Assembly: GCA_011526095.1 (NCBI GenBank)
Contig: WYBA01000313.1
Span: 21,865 to 85,864 of the forward strand
Origin: Myxococcales bacterium
GTDB lineage: Bacteria > Myxococcota_A > Polyangia > Haliangiales > Haliangiaceae
Direction of reading: 5' to 3'
Length of the DNA stretch: 64,000 nucleotides
The position numbers were made by a program, and so were the translations under genes. Below are positions 46,662-56,161 of the stretch, piece by piece; within the stretch, counting starts at the first letter, position 1; the number at the start of each line of letters is the position of its first letter. The notes beneath the pieces are model-generated. The model did no database searches. It was not told where the DNA came from and saw only the letters and a program-made list of their open reading frames with translations.

Positions 46662-48857
46662 ATGAACTTCCCGACGCCCATCCCGACGACGACCCTCGCC
46701 TACGCCGCGATCGGCGCGGGCGTGCTCACGATCGTCGCGTACGTGCTCAAGATCCGGCGGCGCCGCTTCGAGGTGCCGTTCTCGATGCTGTGGCAGCGCG
46801 TGCTCGAGCAGCGCGACGCCAACGCGCTGTGGAAGCAGCTCAAGCGCCTGCTGTCGCTGCTCTTGATGTTCGTGCTGCTGGGCCTCTTGTTCTTCGCCGC
46901 CCTCGACCCGACCGACGGCGGCCGCCCGCCCCAGGCGCGCACGGTCGTCGTGCTGATCGACGCCTCCGCGTCGATGAAGGCGACCGACGGCGAGGGCGAC
47001 ACCGGCAACGTCACCCGGATGGAGGTCGCCAAGCGCCACGCGCGCGCCCTGGTCGACTCGATGGGCGGCGCCGACGTCGCGATGATCATGAAGGTCGACG
47101 GCCAGGCGACGCCGCTGTCGCGGTTCCACGCCGACGCGGCGCTCCACGGCCGGACGATCGACGCGATCCAGGCCTCCGACACCCCGGCCGACCTGTACCG
47201 CGCGCTCGGCGCCGCGTCGGACGCGCTGCGCGGGCGCCAGAACCCGCTGCTCGTGCTGATCTCCGACGGCGCGTACACCGACCAGCAGCTCGCCGCCGCG
47301 ACGTTCGATCCGCCAACGGACGCCGGCGCCGCCGCGCCCGTCGCCCCGCCGCCCGGCGCCGCGCCCGGGACCGCGGGCGCCCCCGCCGCCCCGCCCGTCG
47401 ACACCGGCGACGCCGACGCCGACGCCGAGATCAAGCGCCGCCGCCAGGCCTACGAAGGCAAGAACCTCGCCGCCGTCGACCTGTCCGGCATCGACGTCCG
47501 CTACATCCCCGTCGGCACGCGCGCCGACAACGTCGGCATCATCGCGTTCAACGTCCGCCGCTACGTCGCCAACAAGGCGGCGTACGAGGTGTTCATCGAG
47601 GTCCAGAACTTCGGCACCGAGGCCGCCCGCCGCCAGCTCACGCTCTACAGCGGCGACACCGCGATCGACGTCCAGCCGATCGAGATCCCCGCTGGCCAGA
47701 AGGTCCGCAAGATCTACCGCGAGCTGTCGGGCGGCACGGATCACCGGCTACGCGCGTCGCTCCGCCCCGTCGACGGCCCCGGCGGCTCGGACCCGTTCGG
47801 GCTCGACGACGAGGCGTTCGCGCTGCTACCCGAACGCAAGCGCCAGAAGGTCCTGCTCGTCACCGAGGACAACCTGTTCCTCGAGGGCGCGATGCTGGTC
47901 TACGACAACATCGAGGTGTTCAAGCTGACGCCGGCCGAGTACGACGCCGGCCCCGCGGCGGCCAGCGCCGACATGAACATCGTCGTGTTCGACGAGCACA
48001 CGCCCGCCGAGCTGCCGCCGCCGCCGGCCCACGCGATGTACTTCCACCCGGCGCCGGAGCGCAGCCCGATCCCGGTGACGAAGACGGTCGACCGCCCGCG
48101 GATCACCGAGGTCGCCGAGGAGCACCCGGTGATGCGGTGGGTGACCCTGTCGGACGTCAACTTCACCGACGCGCATGCGTTCAAGGTCGACCGCGCGCGC
48201 GGCGAGGCATGGCTGGCGCAGGCCGTCCGCGACGTCGTGATCGCCGCGCGCCGCGACCAGGGCCGCAAGATCCTGGTGTTCGGCTTCTCGCTCGCCGGCA
48301 CCGACCTGCCGATGCGCGTCGCGTTCCCGCTGATGCTGGTCAACGCGATCGACTGGTTCGCCGGCGACGACGCGGACCTGATGACCACCTACGTCACCGG
48401 CCAGCGGCTCAAGGTCCCGCTCGACGGCGTCGCCGGCGTCACCGACGCGGTCGTCGTCCGCCCCGACGGGACGATGACGTGGGCGCCGGTCGCCGACGGC
48501 GTCGCGAGCTTCTACGGCACGCGCATCGGGTTCCACGACATCCGCGCCTACGCGCCGCCCGAAGCTGCCGGGGACGACGCCGGCAACCCGCGGCCGCGCG
48601 ACCACACGACCTTCCCCGCCGACGACGAGGCGCCGATCGCCGAGCGCGAGATCGCCGCGAACCTCGGCAGCCCCGAGGAGTCGGACATCGCGCCGGCCTC
48701 GACGCTCACCCTCGGCGGCGCGGGCGGCAAGACGCTCGAGGCGCCGGGCACGTTCACCAAGTCGATCCAGCGCCGGTTCTGGACGCTCCTGCTGCTCGGC
48801 CTGCTCGCGCTGCTCGCCGTCGAGTGGATCACCTATCACCGACGGATCACGGTCTAG
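46662..48857 (+). CDS. BatA-like membrane VWA protein
   Basis: A 731-residue membrane protein. Two N-terminal helices (about 8-27 and 63-83, with RRRFEVPFSMLWQRVLEQR between them) give the BatA/BatB start. A VWA domain follows (about 88-215) with MIDAS DASASM and LLVLISDGAYTD. Then comes a Pro/Ala-rich insert, a strand-rich Ig-like region (about 290-380), a glutamine-amidotransferase-like domain (about 390-640) and a C-terminal membrane helix (LLLLGLLALLAVEWI). Domains between the membrane ends are predicted periplasmic. It lies 21 bases after the DUF58 gene. Confidence 0.85.
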   Translation: MNFPTPIPTTTLAYAAIGAGVLTIVAYVLKIRRRRFEVPFSMLWQRVLEQRDANALWKQLKRLLSLLLMFVLLGLLFFAALDPTDGGRPPQARTVVVLIDASASMKATDGEGDTGNVTRMEVAKRHARALVDSMGGADVAMIMKVDGQATPLSRFHADAALHGRTIDAIQASDTPADLYRALGAASDALRGRQNPLLVLISDGAYTDQQLAAATFDPPTDAGAAAPVAPPPGAAPGTAGAPAAPPVDTGDADADAEIKRRRQAYEGKNLAAVDLSGIDVRYIPVGTRADNVGIIAFNVRRYVANKAAYEVFIEVQNFGTEAARRQLTLYSGDTAIDVQPIEIPAGQKVRKIYRELSGGTDHRLRASLRPVDGPGGSDPFGLDDEAFALLPERKRQKVLLVTEDNLFLEGAMLVYDNIEVFKLTPAEYDAGPAAASADMNIVVFDEHTPAELPPPPAHAMYFHPAPERSPIPVTKTVDRPRITEVAEEHPVMRWVTLSDVNFTDAHAFKVDRARGEAWLAQAVRDVVIAARRDQGRKILVFGFSLAGTDLPMRVAFPLMLVNAIDWFAGDDADLMTTYVTGQRLKVPLDGVAGVTDAVVVRPDGTMTWAPVADGVASFYGTRIGFHDIRAYAPPEAAGDDAGNPRPRDHTTFPADDEAPIAEREIAANLGSPEESDIAPASTLTLGGAGGKTLEAPGTFTKSIQRRFWTLLLLGLLALLAVEWITYHRRITV

Positions 48858-48863
48858 CCGCCC

Positions 48864-51722
48864 ATGGACGCCATCCTCGACACGATCACCGGCCTGCTGC
48901 CGGACTTCCTGCTGAGGCCGCACGTGCTGCCGGTGATCGGCCTCGTGTTCCTCTACACGGCCCCGGCGCTCATGGCCGCGCTGCTGTCCGAAGACCTGCG
49001 CCGCACGATCCTGCGCCCGCTGACGCCGGTGTTCGTGCTCGGCGCGCTCGGCGCGTCGCTCGCGATCTACTTCGGCGTCGACGCCTGGCTCGCCGGCCGC
49101 GGCGTGCTCTACACCGAGTGGCAGGGCCGGACGGTCGAGCTCTTGTCCCCTCGCTGGTTCCTGCTGCTGTGCGTGCTGCCGTGGTTCTTCCTGGTGCGCG
49201 CGGTCTCGCTGACGGATCTGTCGCTGGCGCAGCAGCTCGCGCAGACGACGTTGCGCGTCGGCGTCGTCGTCGGCGTCGTGATCGCGCTGGCGCGGCCGTC
49301 GTGGGTCACCCGCGACGACAAGGTGTCGACCGTCGTCGTCGTCGACGTGTCCGACTCGGTGTCCGACCGCCAGCTCGAGGCGGCGCAGGCCTGGCTCGAG
49401 GAGCTGGGCAAGGCCGCCGCGAGCGACGACAGCCTCCACGTCATCACGTTCGCCGAGAAGCCGCGGGTCGCGAAGAAGGACAAGGGCAAGTGGGTGCTCG
49501 CGCGCCACGACGCCGCCGCGGGCGGCAACGCCGGCACCGACATCCAGGCGGCGATCCAGCTCGGGTACGGCCTCTACCCGCCCGGCCACCTGCCGCGCAT
49601 GGTGATCCTGTCCGACGGCAACCAGACCGGCGGCGACCTCGCGTCCGAGGCGTACCGCGCCCAGGAGATGGGCGTGAAGGTGTCGTGGAAGGTGTTCCCC
49701 GACGACAAGGTGAAGGAGATCCGCGTCGTCGGGCTGAGCGTCCCCGACGAGGTCAAGGTCGGCCAGCCGTTCGAGGTCACCGCCGAGGTGTGGTCGACCC
49801 ACGCCGACAACGTGTCGCTGGCGCTGCGCCAGGACGAGTTCCCCAACGCCCACGACCCGGTCAAGAACGTCCAGCTCCAGGAGGGCGTCAACCGGATCAA
49901 GTTCAAGAGCGAGGCCAAGCGCGCGGGCGCGACGACGTACCGGCTGCGCCTCGCCAAGTACGGCAGCGACACCGAGAAGGCCAACAACGAGGCGGTGATC
50001 ACGGCGCCGGTCAAGGGCCGGCCCAACGTGCTCTACGTCGAGGGCGGCGTGCTGCGCGAGCCCGGCTCCGCCGGGTACCTCGAGCGCGCGCTCGAGCACG
50101 AGGACATCGACGTCGAGGTCCGCGGCCCGCGCGGCCTGCCGTCGAGCGCCAAGGAGCTGGAGAAGTACGACCTCGTGCTGGTGTCCGACGTGCCCGCGCA
50201 CTTCCTCGGCGCCGGCCAGATGGCGGCGCTCGACACCTACGTCAAGGGCTACGGCGGCGGCCTGATCATGGCCGGCGGCGAGGACTCGTTCGGCTCCGGC
50301 GGCTACCAGGGCACGCGGATCGAGCAGATCATGCCGGTGCGGTTCGACTCGGAGAAGACGCGCGAGCAGCCGGACATCGCGCTCGTGCTCGTCATCGACA
50401 AGTCCGGCTCGATGCAGGGCGCGCGGATCGAGGCGGCCAAGGAGTCGGCGCGCGTCACCGCCGAGGTGCTGTCGCCCAACGACCTCTTGTCCGTGGTCGC
50501 GTTCGACAGCGAGGCGACGGTCTACGTCCGGCCGCAGCGCGCGTCGAACCGGATGCGGATCTCGTCGGACATCTCGCGGCTGCAGCCCGGCGGCGGCACC
50601 AACATCTACCCCGGCCTGCGCGAGGCGTTCGAGATCCTGCAGGGCCTCAACGCCAAGGTGAAGCACGTGATCGTGCTGTCCGACGGCGAGGCGCCGTACG
50701 AGGGCATCTCGGATCTGGTCAGCGACATGCGGTCGTCGCGGATCACCGTGTCGTGCGTCGGCGTCACCGGCGCCGACCGAAATCTCCTGTCGATGATCGC
50801 GGAGACCGGCGAGGGCCGGCTCTACATGACCGACGACCTCGGCGCCCTGCCCCGCATCTTCATGAAGGAGACGACCGAGGCGCAGAAGAGCCAGCTGATC
50901 GAGGACCTGGTCAAGGTGCGCGTGGCCAAGCGGGTCGAGATGATCGAGGGCACCGGCGTCGAGAACGCGCCGGCGCTGCACGGCTACGTCACGACCAAGC
51001 CCAAGCCGACCAGCGAGGTCGTGCTGATCAGCGACCTCGGCGAGCCGATCCTCGCGCGCTGGCGCCACGGCACCGGCACCAGCGTCGCGTGGACCTCGGA
51101 CGTCAAGAACCGGTGGAGCGTCGACTGGATCCGGTGGGGCGGCTACCCGAAGTTCTGGGCGCAGCTCGTGCGCACGAGCATGCGCCGCAAGGTCTACGAC
51201 AGCTACGACCTCACGACGTCGGTCGACAACGGCCGCGCCCAGGTCGTCGTCGACGCGATCGATCCCAACGACCGGTTCGTCAACGAGCTCGACACCGAGC
51301 TGCAGGTGATCGACCCGCGCGACAACGCGGTCAAGCAGACCGTGCCGATGGACCAGCGCGCGGCCGGCCGCTACGTCGCCGAGTTCCGGATCGAGCGCTA
51401 CGGCAGCTTCCTGCTCAAGGCCGTGCACAAGCGCGACGGCAAGACCGTCGCCGAGTCGGTCGGCTCGGTCAGCCTGCCGTACCCGCTCGAGTACCTGAAG
51501 ACGACGCCGGACACCACCGCGATGGCCCACGCCGCGACGGTCACCGGCGGCGCGGCCGATCCCGCGCCCAAGGCGGTGTGGGACCCCGACAAGCAGTCGG
51601 TGAGCTACGTCGAGGACCTGTGGCCGTGGGTGCTGCTGGCGGTGATCGCGCTGCTGTTGCTCGACATCTACTTCAAGCGCCTGCGGCTATTCGGATACCG
51701 CACGATGCGCTTCGACTCGTGA
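48864..51722 (+). CDS. large membrane protein with two VWA domains
   Basis: A 952-residue membrane protein, last of the cluster. Several N-terminal helices (about 20-160) precede a first VWA-like domain with DVSDSVS (about residue 155) and [13 protein letters not shown] strand-rich Ig-like segment (about 285-385) and a glutamine-amidotransferase-like region ([11 protein letters not shown] to [14 protein letters not shown], about 390-485) follow. A second VWA domain has a full MIDAS, DKSGSM (about 513), and [14 protein letters not shown]. Another strand-rich part and a C-terminal helix ([16 protein letters not shown]) end it. The two MIDAS sites differ: the first has Asp-x-Ser-x-Ser without the Gly. 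Probably assembles with the BatA-like protein. Confidence 0.85.
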   Translation: MDAILDTITGLLPDFLLRPHVLPVIGLVFLYTAPALMAALLSEDLRRTILRPLTPVFVLGALGASLAIYFGVDAWLAGRGVLYTEWQGRTVELLSPRWFLLLCVLPWFFLVRAVSLTDLSLAQQLAQTTLRVGVVVGVVIALARPSWVTRDDKVSTVVVVDVSDSVSDRQLEAAQAWLEELGKAAASDDSLHVITFAEKPRVAKKDKGKWVLARHDAAAGGNAGTDIQAAIQLGYGLYPPGHLPRMVILSDGNQTGGDLASEAYRAQEMGVKVSWKVFPDDKVKEIRVVGLSVPDEVKVGQPFEVTAEVWSTHADNVSLALRQDEFPNAHDPVKNVQLQEGVNRIKFKSEAKRAGATTYRLRLAKYGSDTEKANNEAVITAPVKGRPNVLYVEGGVLREPGSAGYLERALEHEDIDVEVRGPRGLPSSAKELEKYDLVLVSDVPAHFLGAGQMAALDTYVKGYGGGLIMAGGEDSFGSGGYQGTRIEQIMPVRFDSEKTREQPDIALVLVIDKSGSMQGARIEAAKESARVTAEVLSPNDLLSVVAFDSEATVYVRPQRASNRMRISSDISRLQPGGGTNIYPGLREAFEILQGLNAKVKHVIVLSDGEAPYEGISDLVSDMRSSRITVSCVGVTGADRNLLSMIAETGEGRLYMTDDLGALPRIFMKETTEAQKSQLIEDLVKVRVAKRVEMIEGTGVENAPALHGYVTTKPKPTSEVVLISDLGEPILARWRHGTGTSVAWTSDVKNRWSVDWIRWGGYPKFWAQLVRTSMRRKVYDSYDLTTSVDNGRAQVVVDAIDPNDRFVNELDTELQVIDPRDNAVKQTVPMDQRAAGRYVAEFRIERYGSFLLKAVHKRDGKTVAESVGSVSLPYPLEYLKTTPDTTAMAHAATVTGGAADPAPKAVWDPDKQSVSYVEDLWPWVLLAVIALLLLDIYFKRLRLFGYRTMRFDS

Positions 51723-51754
51723 TCGTGAGCGCGCGCGCACCTTCGCCCGACGCT

Positions 51755-51776
51755 CGACAGACACACGACAGACACA
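51755..51776. repeat. 11-bp tandem duplication
   Basis: CGACAGACACA occurs twice in direct contact, between the VWA cluster and the next lipoprotein gene. It may be a duplicated regulator site or plain slippage. Confidence 0.5.
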
Positions 51777-51873
51777 GGCCTGCTGTCCCACACGGCCGCA
51801 CATGACGCGCTGACAGCAACTGCGTGACATCTCCCGGCGCGAACGCTCCCGCGCCTGGATTAATGTGTCGCGC

Positions 51874-53373
51874 ATGCGCCGCCCCTTGCTTCGACTCGCC
51901 TGCTCGCTCGCCGCGCTCGCCACGCTTGCCCTCGGCGCGTGCGGCCCCTCCGCCTCCGGTGACGACGACGACGACGGCGACGGCGGCCCCACGCCGATCG
52001 ACGCCGACCCGACGCGCCCCGACGCGCCGCCCACGCCGATCGACGCCACGCCCGTCGACGCCGTCACCGCGTACCCCGACGCCGAGCCGTTCGCGGACGG
52101 CGGCGCGTGCACCGACTGGCAGTGCGAGAACCCGCTGCCGACCAACTGCGACATCGGCGGCGAGGACATCTGCGACAACGGCGCCGACGACGACTGCGAC
52201 GGCGACGTCGACGAGGGCTGCGGGTGCCAGGCCGGCGCGGTGCAGTCGTGCTTCCGCGGCCCGCCCGGCAGCCGCGGCGTCGGCGCCTGCCAGGACGGCC
52301 AGCAGACCTGCCAGGGCTCGGGCGAGTTCACGTTCTGGGGCCCGTGCACCGGCGGCATCGCGCCGAACGAGGAGAGCTGCGACACCCTCGACAACGACTG
52401 CGACGGCTGCGTCGACGACAACCCCGAGTGCTGCGTCGTCGAGCTGGCGTGCCCGTCGTCGATGCCGGACGGCCAGCCGTTCCAGCCCTACGTCATCGAC
52501 GGCACGATGTTCTACTCCGGCGCCACGACGAGCTGGAGCTGGACCGTGGTCGGCGGCCCGTGCGACGTGCTGCTGGCGCCGAGCACGAGCTACACGCTCG
52601 CCGGCCAGAACACGTCGCAGCTCACGTTCACGCCGACGCTCAGCGGCGACTACACGATCACCGTCACGATCGTGACCGCCGACGGCCAGACGCTGACGTG
52701 CACGTTCATCGTGCACATCGGCGGCCCGGGCCTGCGCGTCGAGCTGTGCTGGGACCGGACGGGCGCGACCGACATCGATCTCCATGTCCATCGGCCCGGC
52801 ACGACGACGCCGTGGTTCACGACGCAGCTCAACAACAGCACGGTCAACCCGGACGACTGCTACTACCGCAACTGCAAGGCGGGCTCGACGAGCCAGCTGC
52901 CGAACTGGGGCTACGCCAACAGCCCGCTGGCACAGTGCTCGGGCGGCCCGGAGGGCGCCCAGTGGACCTTGCTCGGGTACTGCCGCAACCCCCGGCTCGA
53001 CCTCGACAACATCATCACCGTCGGCAAGCCCGAGAACATCAACATCGACGTCCCGGCGAACAACGCCACCTACCGCACGATGGTCCACTACTACAGTGGC
53101 ACCGGCGCCGTGCACCCGCTGGTGAACATCTACTGCAACGGCACACTGCTCGGCACCTACGGCCAGGCGCCCGACACGCTGACGAACTTCACGACCTCGG
53201 GCAGCTTCGGCGGCGGCAACATGTGGCGCGTCGTCGACGTCACGACCCAGGTCGGCACGACCGACGGCGACGGCGACGGCTTCGTCGACACCACCGGCTG
53301 CACCCTCACCCCGCTCCACCCGCCCGGGATGACGAGCGGGTACTGGGTGACGAACAACGACCGGTCGTACTGA
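51874..53373 (+). CDS. lipoprotein with MopE-like metal-binding motifs and DUF2135-like C-terminus
   Basis: A 499-residue lipoprotein. The lipobox ALGAC puts the lipidated Cys near residue 23, and an Asp/Pro-rich linker follows (about 28-75). Two Cys/Asp motifs of the putative metal-binding type seen in myxobacterial and MopE proteins are present: ICDNGADDDCDGDVDEGC, and SCDTLDNDCDGCVDD. An Ig-like stretch (about 200-285) precedes a YfaP/DUF2135-like domain (RVELCWDRTGATDIDLHVHRPG, DCYYRNC) with an Asn-rich core. It probably sits on the outer membrane facing out, binding calcium or other metals. GTG three codons upstream is an alternative start; neither has a strong ribosome site. Confidence 0.75.
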   Translation: MRRPLLRLACSLAALATLALGACGPSASGDDDDDGDGGPTPIDADPTRPDAPPTPIDATPVDAVTAYPDAEPFADGGACTDWQCENPLPTNCDIGGEDICDNGADDDCDGDVDEGCGCQAGAVQSCFRGPPGSRGVGACQDGQQTCQGSGEFTFWGPCTGGIAPNEESCDTLDNDCDGCVDDNPECCVVELACPSSMPDGQPFQPYVIDGTMFYSGATTSWSWTVVGGPCDVLLAPSTSYTLAGQNTSQLTFTPTLSGDYTITVTIVTADGQTLTCTFIVHIGGPGLRVELCWDRTGATDIDLHVHRPGTTTPWFTTQLNNSTVNPDDCYYRNCKAGSTSQLPNWGYANSPLAQCSGGPEGAQWTLLGYCRNPRLDLDNIITVGKPENINIDVPANNATYRTMVHYYSGTGAVHPLVNIYCNGTLLGTYGQAPDTLTNFTTSGSFGGGNMWRVVDVTTQVGTTDGDGDGFVDTTGCTLTPLHPPGMTSGYWVTNNDRSY

Positions 53374-53449
53374 GGCGCGCGCCGCGGCGACTGCCGCGGA
53401 TTGCCACGACCGCCGGCCACAGGCATGGCACCCTGAGGCCGGAGTCGCC

Positions 53450-53835
53450 GTGGCCGAGTCCATCACCGAGGTCCCCCGCGACGAGCTCCTGGCTGCGCGG
53501 CAGCGTGCACTGTGCGCGCGCTTCGGCAGCCCGTGGCACCCACCAGCCCACGGCGCCATCCTCGGGGTCTCGAAGGACCTGAGGGGCGGCGCCCGCCCGC
53601 TCAACGGGCTCCGCCACCCGGCCGAGGGAGCTCGTGCGGCTGGTACCTGTGGGCCGGCGAGCTGTCCGCCGCGCACGACTTCTTCGTGCCGCTCCACGTC
53701 GAGCACCTGGACGCGTGGTGCCCTCTCGTGCTGCCTTACCTCGCGCTCGCGCCGGGGTGGCGCGTCCAGCTCGACGACCGCGGCTACGAGGACGTGTGGT
53801 TCGACGCGGAGTTGCTGAGGCCGGGAGCGCCATGA
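53450..53835 (+). pseudogene. frameshifted immunity-protein-like gene
   Basis: Two frames together make one coherent protein of about 128 residues. The first (from GTG 53450) gives ESITEVPRDELLAARQRALC, FGSPWHPPAHGAILGVSKDL and LNGLRHPAEG. The second gives SCGWYLWAGELSAAHDFF, VPLHVEHLDAWCPLVLPYLA and GYEDVWFDAELL. I recall this WYxWAGE...EHL...GYEDVWFD pattern from small immunity-like proteins of polymorphic-toxin loci, possibly the Imm33 group; the name is uncertain. Loss of one base around 53627-53635 explains the break. The gene looks inactivated, or the sequence has an indel error. Confidence 0.65.
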
Positions 53836-53939
53836 CGGTGGATCGCGTGCTCTTCGTGACGAGCGTCCACGACATGCCCGTCCGGGGACTGACGACGCAC
53901 CACGGGTCGCGCGACAGGTCACGGCGAAGCGCGCCATGA
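53832..53939 (+). CDS. 35-residue coupled small ORF
   Basis: Begins MTVDRVLFVTSVHDMP and ends after a basic Arg/Ser run. Its ATG overlaps the stop of the frameshifted gene (ATGA), and its own stop overlaps the next ATG in the same way. This chain suggests translational coupling, but the peptide resembles the first 20-30 residues of a longer protein and may be a remnant. Confidence 0.3.
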   Translation: MTVDRVLFVTSVHDMPVRGLTTHHGSRDRSRRSAP

Positions 53940-54451
53940 CCCGACGTGAGCTCGTCACCACGTATGCCCCGCCCTACCGTGCGCTGGTACGCGCAGCAAT
54001 CGAGGCCACACCGATCCTGGTCCGCCTGGCCCACCGCCCGGCCATCGTGCTCGAGCGCATCGCCCGCGGCGGCGGCGCCACGGGCTGGTACCACTGCCCG
54101 GACGCAGCCGCCCTCGAGCACGTCGTCGCGCGCCTGTCTCCCGGCAGCGTGGTCAGCTTCTACTTCAACGAGCGCATCGGGATGTTCCGCGACGCCCCAG
54201 CGCTCCGCGAGCGCGTCGCCGAGGTGCTCGCCCGGGCTGGCGAGTGCGTGGTCGCCGCCACGACGGACGAACGATACGTACTCGCCGCAGAGTTCGCGTG
54301 CCACGTCAGCGAGCTCAACGAACAGCTGGCGCTACACCCAGTTCCTCCGTGGTTCGCCGGCCCATTCCCCGCACGCGACAACGACGGCGCCGACGCGATC
54401 ACGCTGACGCTTCCGGACGCCGACGGAGTCGTCCGGCCCCACCCACACTGA
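53936..54451 (+). CDS. hypothetical protein, 171 residues
   Basis: A soluble protein of unknown function, not assigned to a family. A helical N-terminal half (YRALVRAAIEATPILVRLAH) is followed by an alpha/beta part: GWYHCPDAAALEHVVARLSPGSVVSFYFNERI, then VLARAGECVVAATT. Its codon use matches neighbouring genes, and its ATG overlaps the preceding stop (ATGA). Next to an immunity-like gene it could itself be an immunity or toxin-associated protein; this rests on position only. Confidence 0.55.
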   Translation: MTRRELVTTYAPPYRALVRAAIEATPILVRLAHRPAIVLERIARGGGATGWYHCPDAAALEHVVARLSPGSVVSFYFNERIGMFRDAPALRERVAEVLARAGECVVAATTDERYVLAAEFACHVSELNEQLALHPVPPWFAGPFPARDNDGADAITLTLPDADGVVRPHPH

Positions 54452-54530
54452 TGGCACGATCGAAGCAGGCCACGGAAGGGACGATACATTGACGCCGCAG
54501 ATCCATCACCTGAAGCTCATCACGCCTGAC

Positions 54531-54564
54531 GGGACCAGACCCGACCGGGGACCAGACCCGACCG
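54531..54564. repeat. 17-bp tandem duplication
   Basis: GGGACCAGACCCGACCG occurs twice in direct contact, in the 280-base gap between the hypothetical gene and the transposase. No gene is supported in that gap. Confidence 0.6.
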
Positions 54565-54732
54565 GGGTTGCCGTGATCTTGGGCGGCCACGGACCGGTCC
54601 TCGGCGCAGCGCGCGTGACGGCTGCGGCCGGCTACGCCTCTCCTGCGTCGAGGTCCATCTAGCCACGCTGCCACGCCGCGACGGCGCGCGTCTGTCGGAC
54701 GCACGCGCTCCGCGAGAGGCGGTCCGAGGTCG

Positions 54733-55632
54733 TCAGGCTCGCGGCGGTTCGGCCACGGTGACCCTGGCGAACCGGCGCAGCCAGTAGGTCCCGGCGGGGA
54801 ACACGGCTTCCAGCCCCGCCAGCCACGCTGCGCGAGCGGCGCGGTAGGCGTTGATGAAGGCGCGGTTGCGCTGCAGGGCTTCGACGCGCGCCCACACGCT
54901 GCGTGCGGCCACTCGAGGCCGTAGCCCTCGCCGCGGCTCCTGGCTCGTCGGTCGGCTCCGCCAGTCTTGCTGCAACACCCCGCGCCGGCCGAGCACGCTG
55001 CGCCCCGCGCGCCGGCGCTCTGCGCCCAGGCGCGCTTCTTCCGCCGCCACCCGCTCGCGCAGCGCGCGCAGGAAGCCGTCGACGTCCTCGATGTGCGGCG
55101 GCAGCGACAGCTCCAGCGTGACCTCCTCCGGCATCGACCCGGTGGCGCGGAAGAACTGCCTCGGGCGCCGCGCCACGAGCGGGCGCCCGTTCAGCAACGC
55201 CGCGAGCCCGTGCACGCCCGGCCAGTGGTGCACGCGCTCCACCAGCCCGGCCTTCACCGGGTTGAGCGCCACATACACCAGCTTATCGAGCACGTCCTGC
55301 TCCTCGACGAGCTGCACCAGGCACGGTGGCTCGCTCGACCACAGGTTCTCCCACCGGCCGCGGTGCGCGTTCAGCGCCTTCGCCAGCATCTTGTGGAAGT
55401 GCTCCGTGAACTCGATGATGCGCCCCTCGGGGTCGTACACGACCGTGTGGTGGTGGTTCGACATCGCGACTGGCAGCACGACGCGGATCCCGTATCGCTG
55501 CGCCGCCTCGGCGAGGCAGTAGAGGAACGTCTCGTTCGTCACCGGGTCGGGTCGCAGCAGGTGCTGTCGCTGCGTGCAGCGTCGGGTGAGCGTGTAGACA
55601 CGGCCGGGGATGACTTCGCGGGGCAACGACAT
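54733..55632 (-). CDS. HUH (Y1) transposase, REP-associated type
   Basis: A 299-residue second member of the Y1 transposase family. It starts PREVIPGRVYTLTRRCTQRQ, has the His pair in AMSNHHHTVVYDPEGRI, and carries LDKLVYVALNPVKAGLVERV with the classic NPVKAGLV. The helix that should carry the nucleophilic Tyr reads EHFHKMLAKALNAHRGRW and has none, so the nuclease may be inactive, or a different Tyr may serve. The C-terminal third is Arg-rich, as in RAYT proteins that bind palindromes. No terminal repeats or target duplications of an insertion sequence are obvious; the gene looks domesticated. Confidence 0.8.
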   Translation of the reverse strand: MSLPREVIPGRVYTLTRRCTQRQHLLRPDPVTNETFLYCLAEAAQRYGIRVVLPVAMSNHHHTVVYDPEGRIIEFTEHFHKMLAKALNAHRGRWENLWSSEPPCLVQLVEEQDVLDKLVYVALNPVKAGLVERVHHWPGVHGLAALLNGRPLVARRPRQFFRATGSMPEEVTLELSLPPHIEDVDGFLRALRERVAAEEARLGAERRRAGRSVLGRRGVLQQDWRSRPTSQEPRRGLRPRVAARSVWARVEALQRNRAFINAYRAARAAWLAGLEAVFPAGTYWLRRFARVTVAEPPRA

Positions 55633-55690
55633 GCGCCGTCGCAACAGCACGGCGCGTGCCGCGTGCAGGGGTGCGAGATCACGCCGACGG

Positions 55691-55707
55691 TGTCCGACGG
55701 GCGGACA
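55691..55707. promoter_or_regulatory. TGTCCG-N5-CGGACA inverted repeat upstream of transposase 2
   Basis: The same two half-sites and the same 5-base spacing as upstream of the first transposase (spacer ACGGG here), 58 bases before the start. The shared position argues for a common regulator or for recognition by the transposases themselves. Confidence 0.55.
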
Positions 55708-55721
55708 GCTCGCGGCTGCAA

Positions 55722-55739
55722 GCCGGACAGCTGTCCGGC
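55722..55739. promoter_or_regulatory. 18-bp perfect palindrome
   Basis: GCCGGACAGCTGTCCGGC reads the same on both strands and contains CGGACA and TGTCCG half-sites back to back. It lies 15 bases beyond the N5 repeat. Possibly a second, stronger binding site or a REP-like hairpin. Confidence 0.5.
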
Positions 55740-55891
55740 CGCCGGCCTCGTGCTCCGCTGAGAACCAACACTGGTGCGCGGCCCCGGGGCTCGTCTGGTG
55801 CGGGGCCCACGGCCCGGCCTCCCGCGTCCATCCGGTCCGGCGCGGCGGGGCCCGCGTCATCGCCGACCAACTGGGCTATGCTCGCAGCACG

Positions 55892-56161
55892 ATGCCCCAC
55901 GACGAGCGCGCCGCGATCGCACGGATGCGCGCCGGCCACGCGGCCGCGGCGCGGCGGCAGCTCGCGCTGCTGGCCGAGGAGGGGCCGCGGGGCGAGCAGG
56001 CGGTCGAGGAGGCCAACGCGGCGCTTGCCGCGCTCGCCGCGATGGGGATGTGGCCCGGCCCGCGCGATCCCGCGAGCGAGCGCCAGGTCGAGGCGATCCG
56101 GGCGCGGTGGGCGCGCATCCAGCGGCGCGCGAGGGCAGATGCGACGCAGGGCGGCGGCTGA
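55892..56161 (+). CDS. small helical protein, candidate antitoxin of module 1
   Basis: An 89-residue, almost wholly helical, Ala/Arg-rich protein (ARMRAGHAAAARRQLALLAE; AIRARWARIQRR) of no recognised family. Its last 23 bases overlap the nucleotidyltransferase gene that follows. A TATGCT hexamer ends nine bases before the ATG, giving a nearly leaderless mRNA. Order, size and overlap fit the antitoxin partner of a nucleotidyltransferase toxin, which is inference from context. Confidence 0.55.
   Translation: MPHDERAAIARMRAGHAAAARRQLALLAEEGPRGEQAVEEANAALAALAAMGMWPGPRDPASERQVEAIRARWARIQRRARADATQGGG

Noticed and set aside
47826..51530. 1234-codon minus-strand frame opposite the VWA genes
   Set aside because: Shadow frame; the plus strand carries intact VWA and membrane segments.
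53634..53939. 101-codon Arg-rich frame overlapping the immunity-like gene
   Set aside because: Only its last 36 codons are plausible as a coupled frame; the rest is a shadow of the two real frames.
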